From: Bacilli bacterium | Lineage (GTDB): Bacteria > Bacillota_I > Bacilli_A > RF39 > UBA660 | Reading direction: 5' to 3' | NCBI GenBank assembly: GCA_016295795.1 | Contig: JAEDKN010000037.1 | Location: 1-10,275 of the forward strand | Length of the DNA stretch: 10,275 nt | Position numbers and translations under genes: made by a program | Part shown: in pieces, positions 1 through 5,945 of the stretch | Position numbering within the stretch: position 1 is the first letter of the stretch | How the letters are laid out: the number at the start of each line of letters is the position of its first letter | Notes under the pieces: generated by a model | Told to the model about the DNA's origin: nothing | The model's input: only the letters and a program-made list of their open reading frames with translations | Database searches by the model: none

Positions 1-30
1 ATAATTAATTAAAACATTAATTATTATTTT
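1..30 (+). terminator. Possible terminator of an upstream gene (all-AT stem)
   Basis: A perfect 9-bp inverted repeat (1-9 with 16-24, 6-nt loop) is followed by a T-rich run. The stem is entirely A/T, so it would be weak unless it extends beyond the window start. It could end transcription of an unseen gene to the left. Confidence 0.3.
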
Positions 31-60
31 TTATTGAAAAATTGCTTTATAAAAAAAGTA

Positions 61-89
61 TTGACATGTTAATAAAAAAAGAATAAAAT
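61..89 (+). promoter_or_regulatory. Sigma-70/sigma-A-type promoter of the cargo operon
   Basis: A perfect -35 TTGACA (61-66) is followed after 17 bp by TAAAAT (84-89, five of six consensus bases). Transcription would start near 96-97, about 170 nt before the first cargo gene, leaving a long leader that contains the small ORF and hairpin listed below. A second TATAAT at 112-117 has no well-spaced -35 box and would exclude the leader ORF from the transcript. Confidence 0.7.
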
Positions 90-118
90 AATTGATATAT
101 TTATTGTGGGGTATAATT

Positions 119-202
119 ATGATTAATAGTGATACTTATTATGCAAAAAGCTGTTATTTTATATATAATTCATTTCTGTATTTCGATAAAATAAATTTAT
201 GA
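119..202 (+). CDS. Candidate 27-codon leader peptide
   Basis: An ATG at 119 opens a 27-codon frame ending in TGA at 200-202. The peptide begins MINSDTYYAKSC and is rich in Tyr, Phe, Ile and Asn. GTGGGG (106-111) lies 7 nt before the ATG and could act as a weak ribosome binding site. The stop codon falls 2 nt before the 5' arm of the terminator-like hairpin, so a ribosome at the stop would cover that arm (205-214). This is the arrangement seen in translation-coupled attenuators of biosynthetic and antibiotic-resistance operons. No conservation data are available, and an AT-rich region could produce such a frame by chance. Confidence 0.4.
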   Translation: MINSDTYYAKSCYFIYNSFLYFDKINL

Positions 203-204
203 AT

Positions 205-245
205 GGTGGTTAAATAAACGATTGGTGTTTTTTAGCCACCTTTTT
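205..245 (+). promoter_or_regulatory. Terminator-like hairpin (putative attenuator) in the cargo leader
   Basis: The 10-bp stem GGTGGTTAAA (205-214) pairs with TTTAGCCACC (231-240), with one G-U pair and a 16-nt loop, and is followed directly by five T residues. This is an intrinsic-terminator structure located inside a leader, between the promoter and the ribosome binding site (253-260) of the first cargo gene. Its position argues for conditional termination rather than the end of a gene. I did not find a convincing alternative antiterminator stem by eye. A translating ribosome or a bound factor would be needed to open it. Confidence 0.6.
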
Positions 246-266
246 GTTAGGCGGAGGTGATGATAA

Positions 267-1298
267 GTGAAAAAATTGGCAATATGTTTGCCTAGTTACA
301 ATGAAAGTGAAAATATAAGAAATATTACAAAACAAATTGATATAGCCTTATGTAGTATTAATGATAATTATGACTGCATAATTGTCAACTGCGATAATAA
401 TAGTCCGGACAAAACTAATGATATCTTTAACAGCGTACATACTTCAAATAAAAAAATCAGCATTGTAACCAAAAGCGTCGGAAAAGGGGTTAATATATAT
501 AATTTTTTAAGGTTTTGTCAAAAAAATAATATTGACTATGGAATTACAATTGATACTGATACAAAAAGTTTTAATTCATTATGGATAATTAATATTTTAA
601 AAGGACTTGAACAAGGATATGATTTTACTTGTCCTTTATATGTTAGAAATAAAGAGGAAGGAAATACAACCAATCATTTTGCAGTTTTAGTTTTATATTC
701 TATATACGGGAAATTTATTAGGCAACCTATAGGTGGAGATTATGGCTTTAATAAAAGATTTATCAACATAGTGTTAAATCAAAAATTTACAAATGATATA
801 TTAAAATATGGTATTGATATTTTCTTAGTTGTTACAGCTATTGTTTTTAACCTAAAAATTAAAGAGGTATTGTTAGGTGAAAAAAAACATGGATTGAGTT
901 ATTATAAAATGGACATTATATTTGAAGGTGTTGTTAAGGGTTTTATTGATACATATAAACAATATCAGGTTAGATTAGAAAAAGAAAAAATTAAATATAC
1001 ACCATTTGTAATAAAAAATAATAAATGGCCTTATCGTGAATGTTTTGATAAAATTTATAGTCAATATTTAAAAAAATATAATTTTACTGATGAGAATTAC
1101 TACTTAATAGAAAAAGAATGGTTATCAAAAATACAATATTTTATTGAAAATCCATTAGATATAAAAAAAGATTTTATTGAAAAATTAAAATACTTATTTA
1201 TATTAAGAACAGTTAGTTTTTGGGATAAAGTGGATTTAGATAATAACGAAAAATGGGAACAGATTATTATAAATAATTGTTTGGAAATAGGAGGTTAA
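267..1298 (+). CDS. GT-A fold glycosyltransferase (GT2-like, with GT78/GT81-like features)
   Basis: This 343-residue protein begins at GTG 267, set by a strong GGAGGTGA site at 253-260; the ATG at 260 is out of frame and stops quickly. The N-terminal half is a GT-A nucleotide-sugar domain: LPSYNESENI near residue 8, DNNSPDKT near 43, and an acidic metal-binding DTDT near 96. Mid-protein, QPIGGDYGFNKR, then YGIDIFLVV and a following LGEKKHG resemble, by eye, the acceptor-side motifs of mannosylglycerate synthase and glucosyl-3-phosphoglycerate synthase (QPL-GGE, G-D/E-hydrophobic, LG-x-x-H). That would imply sugar transfer to a small hydroxy acid or phosphate. The dolichol-phosphate mannose synthase type of GT2 is an alternative. 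No membrane anchor is obvious, so it is probably cytosolic. It is the first gene of the operon, and its last codons contain the ribosome binding site of the next gene. Donor and acceptor are unknown. Confidence 0.8.
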   Translation: MKKLAICLPSYNESENIRNITKQIDIALCSINDNYDCIIVNCDNNSPDKTNDIFNSVHTSNKKISIVTKSVGKGVNIYNFLRFCQKNNIDYGITIDTDTKSFNSLWIINILKGLEQGYDFTCPLYVRNKEEGNTTNHFAVLVLYSIYGKFIRQPIGGDYGFNKRFINIVLNQKFTNDILKYGIDIFLVVTAIVFNLKIKEVLLGEKKHGLSYYKMDIIFEGVVKGFIDTYKQYQVRLEKEKIKYTPFVIKNNKWPYRECFDKIYSQYLKKYNFTDENYYLIEKEWLSKIQYFIENPLDIKKDFIEKLKYLFILRTVSFWDKVDLDNNEKWEQIIINNCLEIGG

Positions 1299-1299
1299 A

Positions 1300-2496
1300 A
1301 TGGAAATTAGAATTGAAGGGGACTATCATGATCCTGAAAAAAGAAATATTGAAATCGTTGAAAGAAAAGGAATTGGACACCCAGATACTTTAGCAGATAA
1401 ATTAGCAGAAGAATTATCCAGAGTCTATTCCAAATATTGCTTAGATAATTTTGGATGCATTTTACATCATAATATTGATAAATTATATATTGGTGGTGGA
1501 TTGTTTCTTTTAGAAAAAAACAACATAGTCAGATATAATCCGATTAGAGTAGAGTTGAATGGAAGAGTATCTAACACAATGAATGGCAAAAAAATAGATT
1601 TGGAAAAACTATTTATTCCAGTTATCAAAAAATATTTAAGCACAATTATGCCTCGCCTTAATCCAGAATTGGATTTAAACATTCAAATAAATTGTACGCA
1701 ATATTCAAAAAGAGAATATTGGTATACCCCAAGAAATATAGAAGATGTCCCTGACTCAAATAGTTTATTTGCAGCAGATACAGCATTATGTGTTAATTAT
1801 GGTACTAAAACTTATTGTGAAAATTTAGCATTTGTGTTAGAACAATCATTTTGGAATTATAATGAAAATGGATATGCATTTCCAAAATATGATAATATTG
1901 GACAGGACATTAAAGTAATGGTTAGTAGAATGGGCAAAGATATAACTGCTACTATTTGTATGCCTGTATATAAAGATGTTTATTCAACAAAAGAAGAATA
2001 TGATAATATTATAAAATATCATGAAACTCGACTTATGGAAATTGCTCAAAAAATTGATAACCCTAATAGCTATGTTGTTAACGTAGAAATAAATCGTATG
2101 CCAGATAAATCTTATAGAAATTATTCATTGGTAATAGGAAGCTGTATTGAGTGTGGTGAAGAAGGAGTTGTTGGACGTGGGAACAGTGCTCAAGGATTAA
2201 TTTCCTCTTTTAGAGAACATACTGTAGAAGCTCCTTGTGGGAAAAACCCAAGATACCACACGGGAAGAATAGTTAATTTTATGGGAAAGAATGCAACAAA
2301 GAGAATCTCAGAAGAATTGGGTGTAAAGTGTACACTATATTCTTTAACGAGAAACAGAGGATCTATAATAAGACCATATTTGTTTTATTTGAGTGTCGAT
2401 GATTTGGCATATGAAAATGAATGCAAAAAAATTATAGAGGAAGAATTTAATGAAATAAAGTTTGCTGAAATTCTTAAGGAGGGAAAATTATATTAA
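1300..2496 (+). CDS. Archaeal-type S-adenosylmethionine synthetase (methionine adenosyltransferase)
   Basis: This 398-residue protein would make S-adenosylmethionine from methionine and ATP. Its motifs are those of the archaeal AdoMet synthetase family, not bacterial MetK: ERKGIGHPDTLADKLAEELS (residues 21-40), HHNIDKLYIGGG (56-67), a DTALCVNYG segment near 160, and the glycine-rich GRGNSAQGL (about 291) followed by GKNPRYHTGRIVNF (about 314-327). Length is normal for the archaeal family (about 400 residues), with no break. The start is fixed by GGAGG (1290-1294), and the gene begins one base after the glycosyltransferase stop. A Clostridia host should have its own metK, so this copy is probably dedicated to the operon, supplying SAM locally or escaping regulation of the host enzyme. 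A changed substrate is possible because some residues differ from the archaeal consensus as I recall it. Confidence 0.88.
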   Translation: MEIRIEGDYHDPEKRNIEIVERKGIGHPDTLADKLAEELSRVYSKYCLDNFGCILHHNIDKLYIGGGLFLLEKNNIVRYNPIRVELNGRVSNTMNGKKIDLEKLFIPVIKKYLSTIMPRLNPELDLNIQINCTQYSKREYWYTPRNIEDVPDSNSLFAADTALCVNYGTKTYCENLAFVLEQSFWNYNENGYAFPKYDNIGQDIKVMVSRMGKDITATICMPVYKDVYSTKEEYDNIIKYHETRLMEIAQKIDNPNSYVVNVEINRMPDKSYRNYSLVIGSCIECGEEGVVGRGNSAQGLISSFREHTVEAPCGKNPRYHTGRIVNFMGKNATKRISEELGVKCTLYSLTRNRGSIIRPYLFYLSVDDLAYENECKKIIEEEFNEIKFAEILKEGKLY

Positions 2497-3473
2497 TGGA
2501 AATATTTTGTTTAGAAAAAAATGGAGCAACAGTTCGTTTTGTTAGCGATGTTCCCTTAAAAGAATATTATTTACTTAATAACAAAAAAATGGAATTTTTT
2601 GGAGCAGAGGTAATTTTAGATAATTCTAATATTAAGCACACAGTATATTATAAAAATTCTAAATCAAAAGATGCACTTGTAATAGACAATAATAATATGT
2701 ATATTAGCTATCCATTTGAAGAATTATCTGCCTCGATTATATTATATATGGGATATCATTTTTTAGAAAAACAGTTTGGTGAATTCGGTTTATGTTCCTG
2801 TCATTCTGCATGTATAGAAAATAATGGAAAGGCTACTCTTTTGATAGGAGAAGCCGGTGCTGGTAAAACGAGTTTAGCGATAAATATGTGTAAAAGTTAT
2901 AATTTTTCTTTGATAAGTAACGATATGACGTTAATTGGAATGAATCATGATAAATTAGAGGCTTTTGGTGGAACTAAGTTTATTAATTTAAGACTTGATT
3001 CAGTAATTCAAAATATGCCATATTTAAAATATTTATTTTCTAACGATTTAAAAGATGGTTGGAATGAAAAAATTTCTTTGTTGGCTAGCGAAATAGGAAT
3101 AAATGAACAGTATAATCCTGTAGAAATTGCAAACATATTATATGTGCATACCGATAATAGATTTGATAAAATAGTTGTGACATCAGGTGATAGTTGGAGA
3201 AATAACTTTTTATTATATCAAAATTTATCTAGCCACATTCGTGGGCAGGCTGCTACTTTTATTGATAAAAAAGGACACCCAATATCATATATACCGTCTT
3301 TTGATACCAAGGAAATTTATAATAATAGAATGAAAATAATAAAGTATATTAATGAAAATCCTAATTATTATTCTGTAAATGGTGATATACAAAATATTTT
3401 AAATTTTATAAATTCGTTATATAATTATGATACTGACGATGTAAATACTATAAGAAAAAAATTAGTGAAATAA
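2496..3473 (+). CDS. HPr-kinase/PEPCK-like P-loop protein
   Basis: The 325-residue product has a Walker A loop GEAGAGKTS at residues 118-126, preceded by HSACIENNGKATLLI and followed by SLISNDMTLI (138-147), whose Asn-Asp occupies the place of the DD in HPr kinase Walker B regions. This order (His-containing strand, P-loop, N/DD segment) is that of HprK-like proteins. The first 100 residues are an unrecognised N-terminal domain; the last 130 are also unassigned. It is not the sugar-catabolism HprK itself, since it lacks that protein's usual N-terminal domain and has a diverged sequence. HprK-like enzymes in gene clusters can phosphorylate peptides or small molecules; the substrate here is unknown. 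The start overlaps the previous stop by one base (TAATG), and AAGGAGGG (2477-2483) precedes it, so translation is probably coupled. Confidence 0.7.
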   Translation: MEIFCLEKNGATVRFVSDVPLKEYYLLNNKKMEFFGAEVILDNSNIKHTVYYKNSKSKDALVIDNNNMYISYPFEELSASIILYMGYHFLEKQFGEFGLCSCHSACIENNGKATLLIGEAGAGKTSLAINMCKSYNFSLISNDMTLIGMNHDKLEAFGGTKFINLRLDSVIQNMPYLKYLFSNDLKDGWNEKISLLASEIGINEQYNPVEIANILYVHTDNRFDKIVVTSGDSWRNNFLLYQNLSSHIRGQAATFIDKKGHPISYIPSFDTKEIYNNRMKIIKYINENPNYYSVNGDIQNILNFINSLYNYDTDDVNTIRKKLVK

Positions 3474-3485
3474 TAGGAGGAAAAT

Positions 3486-3956
3486 ATGATAAAAAATGAT
3501 ATCATTATTAATGATGAAAAGAATGAATTTAAATTTAATTATCGTGTAGCAGGAGTTTTTGTTAATGATAATAAAGTTTTACTGCAAAAATGTGATAGAG
3601 ATGATTATTATTCATTAGTCGGAGGAAGAGTACAATACGGAGAAACTACAAAAGACGCTTTAAAACGCGAAATTAAAGAAGAAATAGGAATTATAATTAA
3701 TTATGAAGAACTACAATTAATAAGCGTTGTTGAAAATTTCTTTAGATACAAAAATAAGAACATTCATGAATTGTTGTTTATATATCAAATTAATAATGAT
3801 GAAATAAAAAAATTAAATGATATAAAAGTTTTGGATAAAGATGATGTTATTGATAAATGGTATGATATTTCTAAATTAAAATCTATGGATGTTAGACCAA
3901 ACATAATAATTGATTCTATAAATAATAAGCATATAGTTCATAATATTATTAAATAA
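3486..3956 (+). CDS. NUDIX hydrolase
   Basis: This 156-residue single-domain protein has an exact NUDIX box at residues 47-69: GRVQYGE, seven residues, then REIKEEIGI, with the metal-binding Glu residues present. The preceding AGVFVNDNKVLLQK strand is typical of the MutT-like fold. Such enzymes hydrolyse a nucleoside diphosphate linked to another group, for example nucleotide sugars, ADP-ribose, oxidised nucleotides or dinucleotides. The substrate cannot be read here. It is the last gene of the cargo operon, 12 nt after the P-loop gene, with AGGAGG at 3476-3481, and is followed by a clear terminator. With a glycosyltransferase and a SAM synthetase as partners, a nucleotide-sugar or adenosyl-nucleotide substrate is a reasonable guess. 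Confidence 0.9.
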   Translation: MIKNDIIINDEKNEFKFNYRVAGVFVNDNKVLLQKCDRDDYYSLVGGRVQYGETTKDALKREIKEEIGIIINYEELQLISVVENFFRYKNKNIHELLFIYQINNDEIKKLNDIKVLDKDDVIDKWYDISKLKSMDVRPNIIIDSINNKHIVHNIIK

Positions 3957-3983
3957 GAAAATAGAGATTAAAATTGATAAAAC

Positions 3984-4014
3984 AAAAGTAGATAGAAACC
4001 TATTTACTTTTTTA
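3984..4014 (+). terminator. Intrinsic terminator of the cargo operon
   Basis: The 12-bp stem AAAAGTAGATAG (3984-3995) pairs with CTATTTACTTTT (4000-4011), with one G-U pair and an AAAC loop, and runs into further T residues. It starts 27 nt after the NUDIX stop and separates the cargo from the recombination genes. The A-rich 5' side means it could also terminate leftward transcripts. Confidence 0.75.
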
Positions 4015-4133
4015 TTATGCATTAAAAGTTCATTGTCTTCATAAATTTAATATGAAAAACTTAAAATAAATGTTTTAAATTAAATTAGCATTAAAAATAA
4101 GCATGAGTTATAGATTTAATTAGGAGGAAACAC

Positions 4134-4253
4134 ATGAGTGAATTCAAGTTAAATTTTATTTTTGCAGAAAATGGAGACAGTTTTGAAGAATTGTTTTACG
4201 AAGGCCTACAAGAGTTTATTGCGGAAAAAATTAATTTAAAGTTTTGTGATTAA
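4134..4253 (+). CDS. Small 39-residue protein upstream of the recombinase, function unknown
   Basis: The frame runs from ATG 4134 to TAA 4251-4253, with a very good AGGAGG site (4122-4127) 6 nt before the start. The acidic peptide includes NFIFAENGDSFEELF near residues 7-21 and ends in KFCD. I recall similar short proteins with an FAENG-S-FEE-type core just upstream of recombinase genes in Firmicutes elements, but cannot confirm homologs here. It lies 58 nt before the recombinase, in the same direction, so the two may be cotranscribed. A role as a recombination accessory or directionality factor is possible by position only; most known directionality factors are larger. Confidence 0.65.
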   Translation: MSEFKLNFIFAENGDSFEELFYEGLQEFIAEKINLKFCD

Positions 4254-4311
4254 ATATTGTTTAGGATATATTTTTCATATCTACGTTGTTTTAAAATGAA
4301 AGGAGGCACAA

Positions 4312-5892
4312 ATGTATAATTTATTAAACGAAGTAAAACAAATAATATTTAATGTAGCAATTTATATAAGATTGTCTAAAGAAGATTTAGATAAAACTGG
4401 AGATGTAGATAGCTTAAGTGTAAATAATCAAAAAACGGTCCTAATGGATTATGTTAGAAGACATGGTTATACATTGGTAGATATTTATATTGATGATGGT
4501 TATACTGGTACTAATTTTAATAGGCCTGGATTTAAAAAAATGATAAAAGATATTGAAAATGGCAAAGTTGATATGGTTATTACTAAAGATTTATCAAGAT
4601 TAGGAAGAGATTATATTGCAACTGGAGAGTATGTCGAAAAATATTTTCCGCTTCATAACATAAGATATGTTGCACTACTTGATGGAATAGATACGTTTTT
4701 AGATTCTTCAAATAATGATATAGCACCATTTAGGGCTGTTTTGAACGATATATATTCAAGAGATAACTCTAAAAAAATACGAACAGCTTTAAGAACTATG
4801 CAAGAAAAAGGTAAATGGGTAGGAGGATGTGCACCTTTTGGATATATGCCTGATCCAAAAAACAAAAATCACTTAGTCCCTAACGAAAACGAAGCCAAAA
4901 TTGTTAAAGAAATATTTAGATTAGCTGTAAATGGAATGACTTACTGTCAAATTAAGGATAAACTAACCAAAGAAAATGTTCCGACAATGTCATTACTTAG
5001 AGATACTAAGAGAGTGGGGGAAAAGGCAAGAAAAGGAATATGGAGCTCTAAAACTGTCAAAGGTATCTTGTCAAACGAGCTATATCTTGGAGATATGGTG
5101 CAAAATAGAAGAAGTAGAATAAGCTATAAAATAAGAAAAATTGTTCCAAATGACAAAGATAAATGGATAATAGTTAAAAATACTCATGAACCATTAGTTG
5201 ATAAAAGAACATTTGATAAAGTTCAAAAAATACTTAAAAACTGTAAAGTAAGACCAAATAAAAAAGTGTATAGACTTTTAGATGGACTTTTATATTGTGG
5301 AAATTGCAAGCACAAAATATCGATTTGTAAACCAACAAAAACAGGCAAAACATATATGGTTTGTAATTATTACAGAATGTATTCAAAGCAACATCTTTGT
5401 ACATCGCACTCATTTAATTATGATAGTTTAGAACAAATTATATTAATGCAATTTAAAGAAATATCTAAGAAATACCTAAATTACAGCAACATCCTAGAAA
5501 AGACAAAAATGTATTATGAAAATGTTAGTAATCAAAATGAAAAACTAGGTAGATACACTGATATAGATAGAGAAATCGAGAAAAACAAAGAACAACTTGA
5601 TAAAATGTATCTCGATAAATTAGAAGAAAAAATAACAGAAGAAATGTTTACGAGAATTAGCAATAAACTTGGGTATAAAATCAAAAAATTAGAAGAGGAA
5701 AAAAAAGAAATATCTAAATATATAAATAAAAATCAAAATATAAAAGATAGTTATGAGGAATGTGTAAAATTAATAGATGAGTTTATAAATAAACCAACAA
5801 GAAGCGCAATGTTAAAATTTATAAGACATATAGAAATATATGATAATAAGAATATTAACATTTACTTTAATTTTACGAAATTAAATTTTTAA
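4312..5892 (+). CDS. Large serine recombinase (element integrase/excisionase)
   Basis: This 526-residue recombinase would cut and rejoin DNA through a serine linkage to insert and excise the element. The N-terminal resolvase domain carries the nucleophile Ser22 in YIRLSKED, then DDGYTGTNFNRPGF (61-74) and the active-site helix motif DLSRLGRD (93-100). A recombinase domain follows (about 165-300; GKWVGGCAPFGY at its start), then a zinc ribbon beginning C329-x2-C332 with further Cys residues about 20 and 35 residues later. A charged Lys/Glu-rich coiled coil (about 410-475) and a short C-terminal tail complete the protein. The order matches the TnpX/TndX group of transposon recombinases and the length is within the family range. 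ATG 4312 is supported by AAAGGAGG just upstream. The gene sits beside the right junction, as expected for the enzyme that produced it. It looks intact. Confidence 0.93.
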   Translation: MYNLLNEVKQIIFNVAIYIRLSKEDLDKTGDVDSLSVNNQKTVLMDYVRRHGYTLVDIYIDDGYTGTNFNRPGFKKMIKDIENGKVDMVITKDLSRLGRDYIATGEYVEKYFPLHNIRYVALLDGIDTFLDSSNNDIAPFRAVLNDIYSRDNSKKIRTALRTMQEKGKWVGGCAPFGYMPDPKNKNHLVPNENEAKIVKEIFRLAVNGMTYCQIKDKLTKENVPTMSLLRDTKRVGEKARKGIWSSKTVKGILSNELYLGDMVQNRRSRISYKIRKIVPNDKDKWIIVKNTHEPLVDKRTFDKVQKILKNCKVRPNKKVYRLLDGLLYCGNCKHKISICKPTKTGKTYMVCNYYRMYSKQHLCTSHSFNYDSLEQIILMQFKEISKKYLNYSNILEKTKMYYENVSNQNEKLGRYTDIDREIEKNKEQLDKMYLDKLEEKITEEMFTRISNKLGYKIKKLEEEKKEISKYINKNQNIKDSYEECVKLIDEFINKPTRSAMLKFIRHIEIYDNKNINIYFNFTKLNF

Positions 5893-5902
5893 TTAAATAG
5901 AA

Positions 5903-5945
5903 ATCATCATAGATGACATAAACCTGAAGGACTTCCAATGATGAT
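5903..5945. other. Right attachment junction (attR-like) inside the ATPase gene
   Basis: Codons for PEGLP of the ATPase begin at 5923, while the sequence to the left belongs to the element. CCTGAAGG (5923-5930) is a GA dinucleotide flanked by inverted CCT/AGG; GA is the crossover dinucleotide reported for the related TnpX and TndX recombinases. An 8-bp inverted repeat, ATCATCAT (5903-5910) and ATGATGAT (5938-5945), spans the junction with one arm in the element and one in the target gene. Its centre is about 2.5 bp left of the GA, so it is not perfectly aligned with it. The exact crossover base cannot be fixed without the left junction or the empty site. Confidence 0.7.

Larger units (their letters stand above)
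1..5927. mobile_element. Right-hand part of an integrated serine-recombinase element
   Basis: The segment runs from the window start to the probable crossover in CCTGAAGG (5923-5930). The right boundary is seen directly: a P-type ATPase reading frame is intact from the PEGLP codons (5923-5937) onward, but immediately upstream its frame reads K, H and then a TGA stop (5914-5916). The large serine recombinase ends only about 31 bp before this junction, the usual place for an integrase next to its attachment site. The left end and the 5' part of the ATPase gene must lie outside the window, so total size and transfer functions are unknown. No conjugation, replication or known resistance gene is visible in this part. 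Whether it is a transposon, an integrative mobilisable element or an island cannot be decided. Confidence 0.8.

Noticed and set aside
112..117. TATAAT as the -10 box of the cargo promoter
   Set aside because: The only upstream -35-like hexamer (TTGATA, 92-97) is 14 bp away, too close. TTGACA-17-TAAAAT at 61-89 is much better.
1467..1682. 71-codon open frame on the minus strand
   Set aside because: It lies wholly antisense to the well-supported SAM synthetase gene, with no ribosome binding site or family pattern.
4653..4865. 70-codon open frame on the minus strand
   Set aside because: It is antisense to the conserved recombinase catalytic domain and is explained by coding constraint on the + strand.
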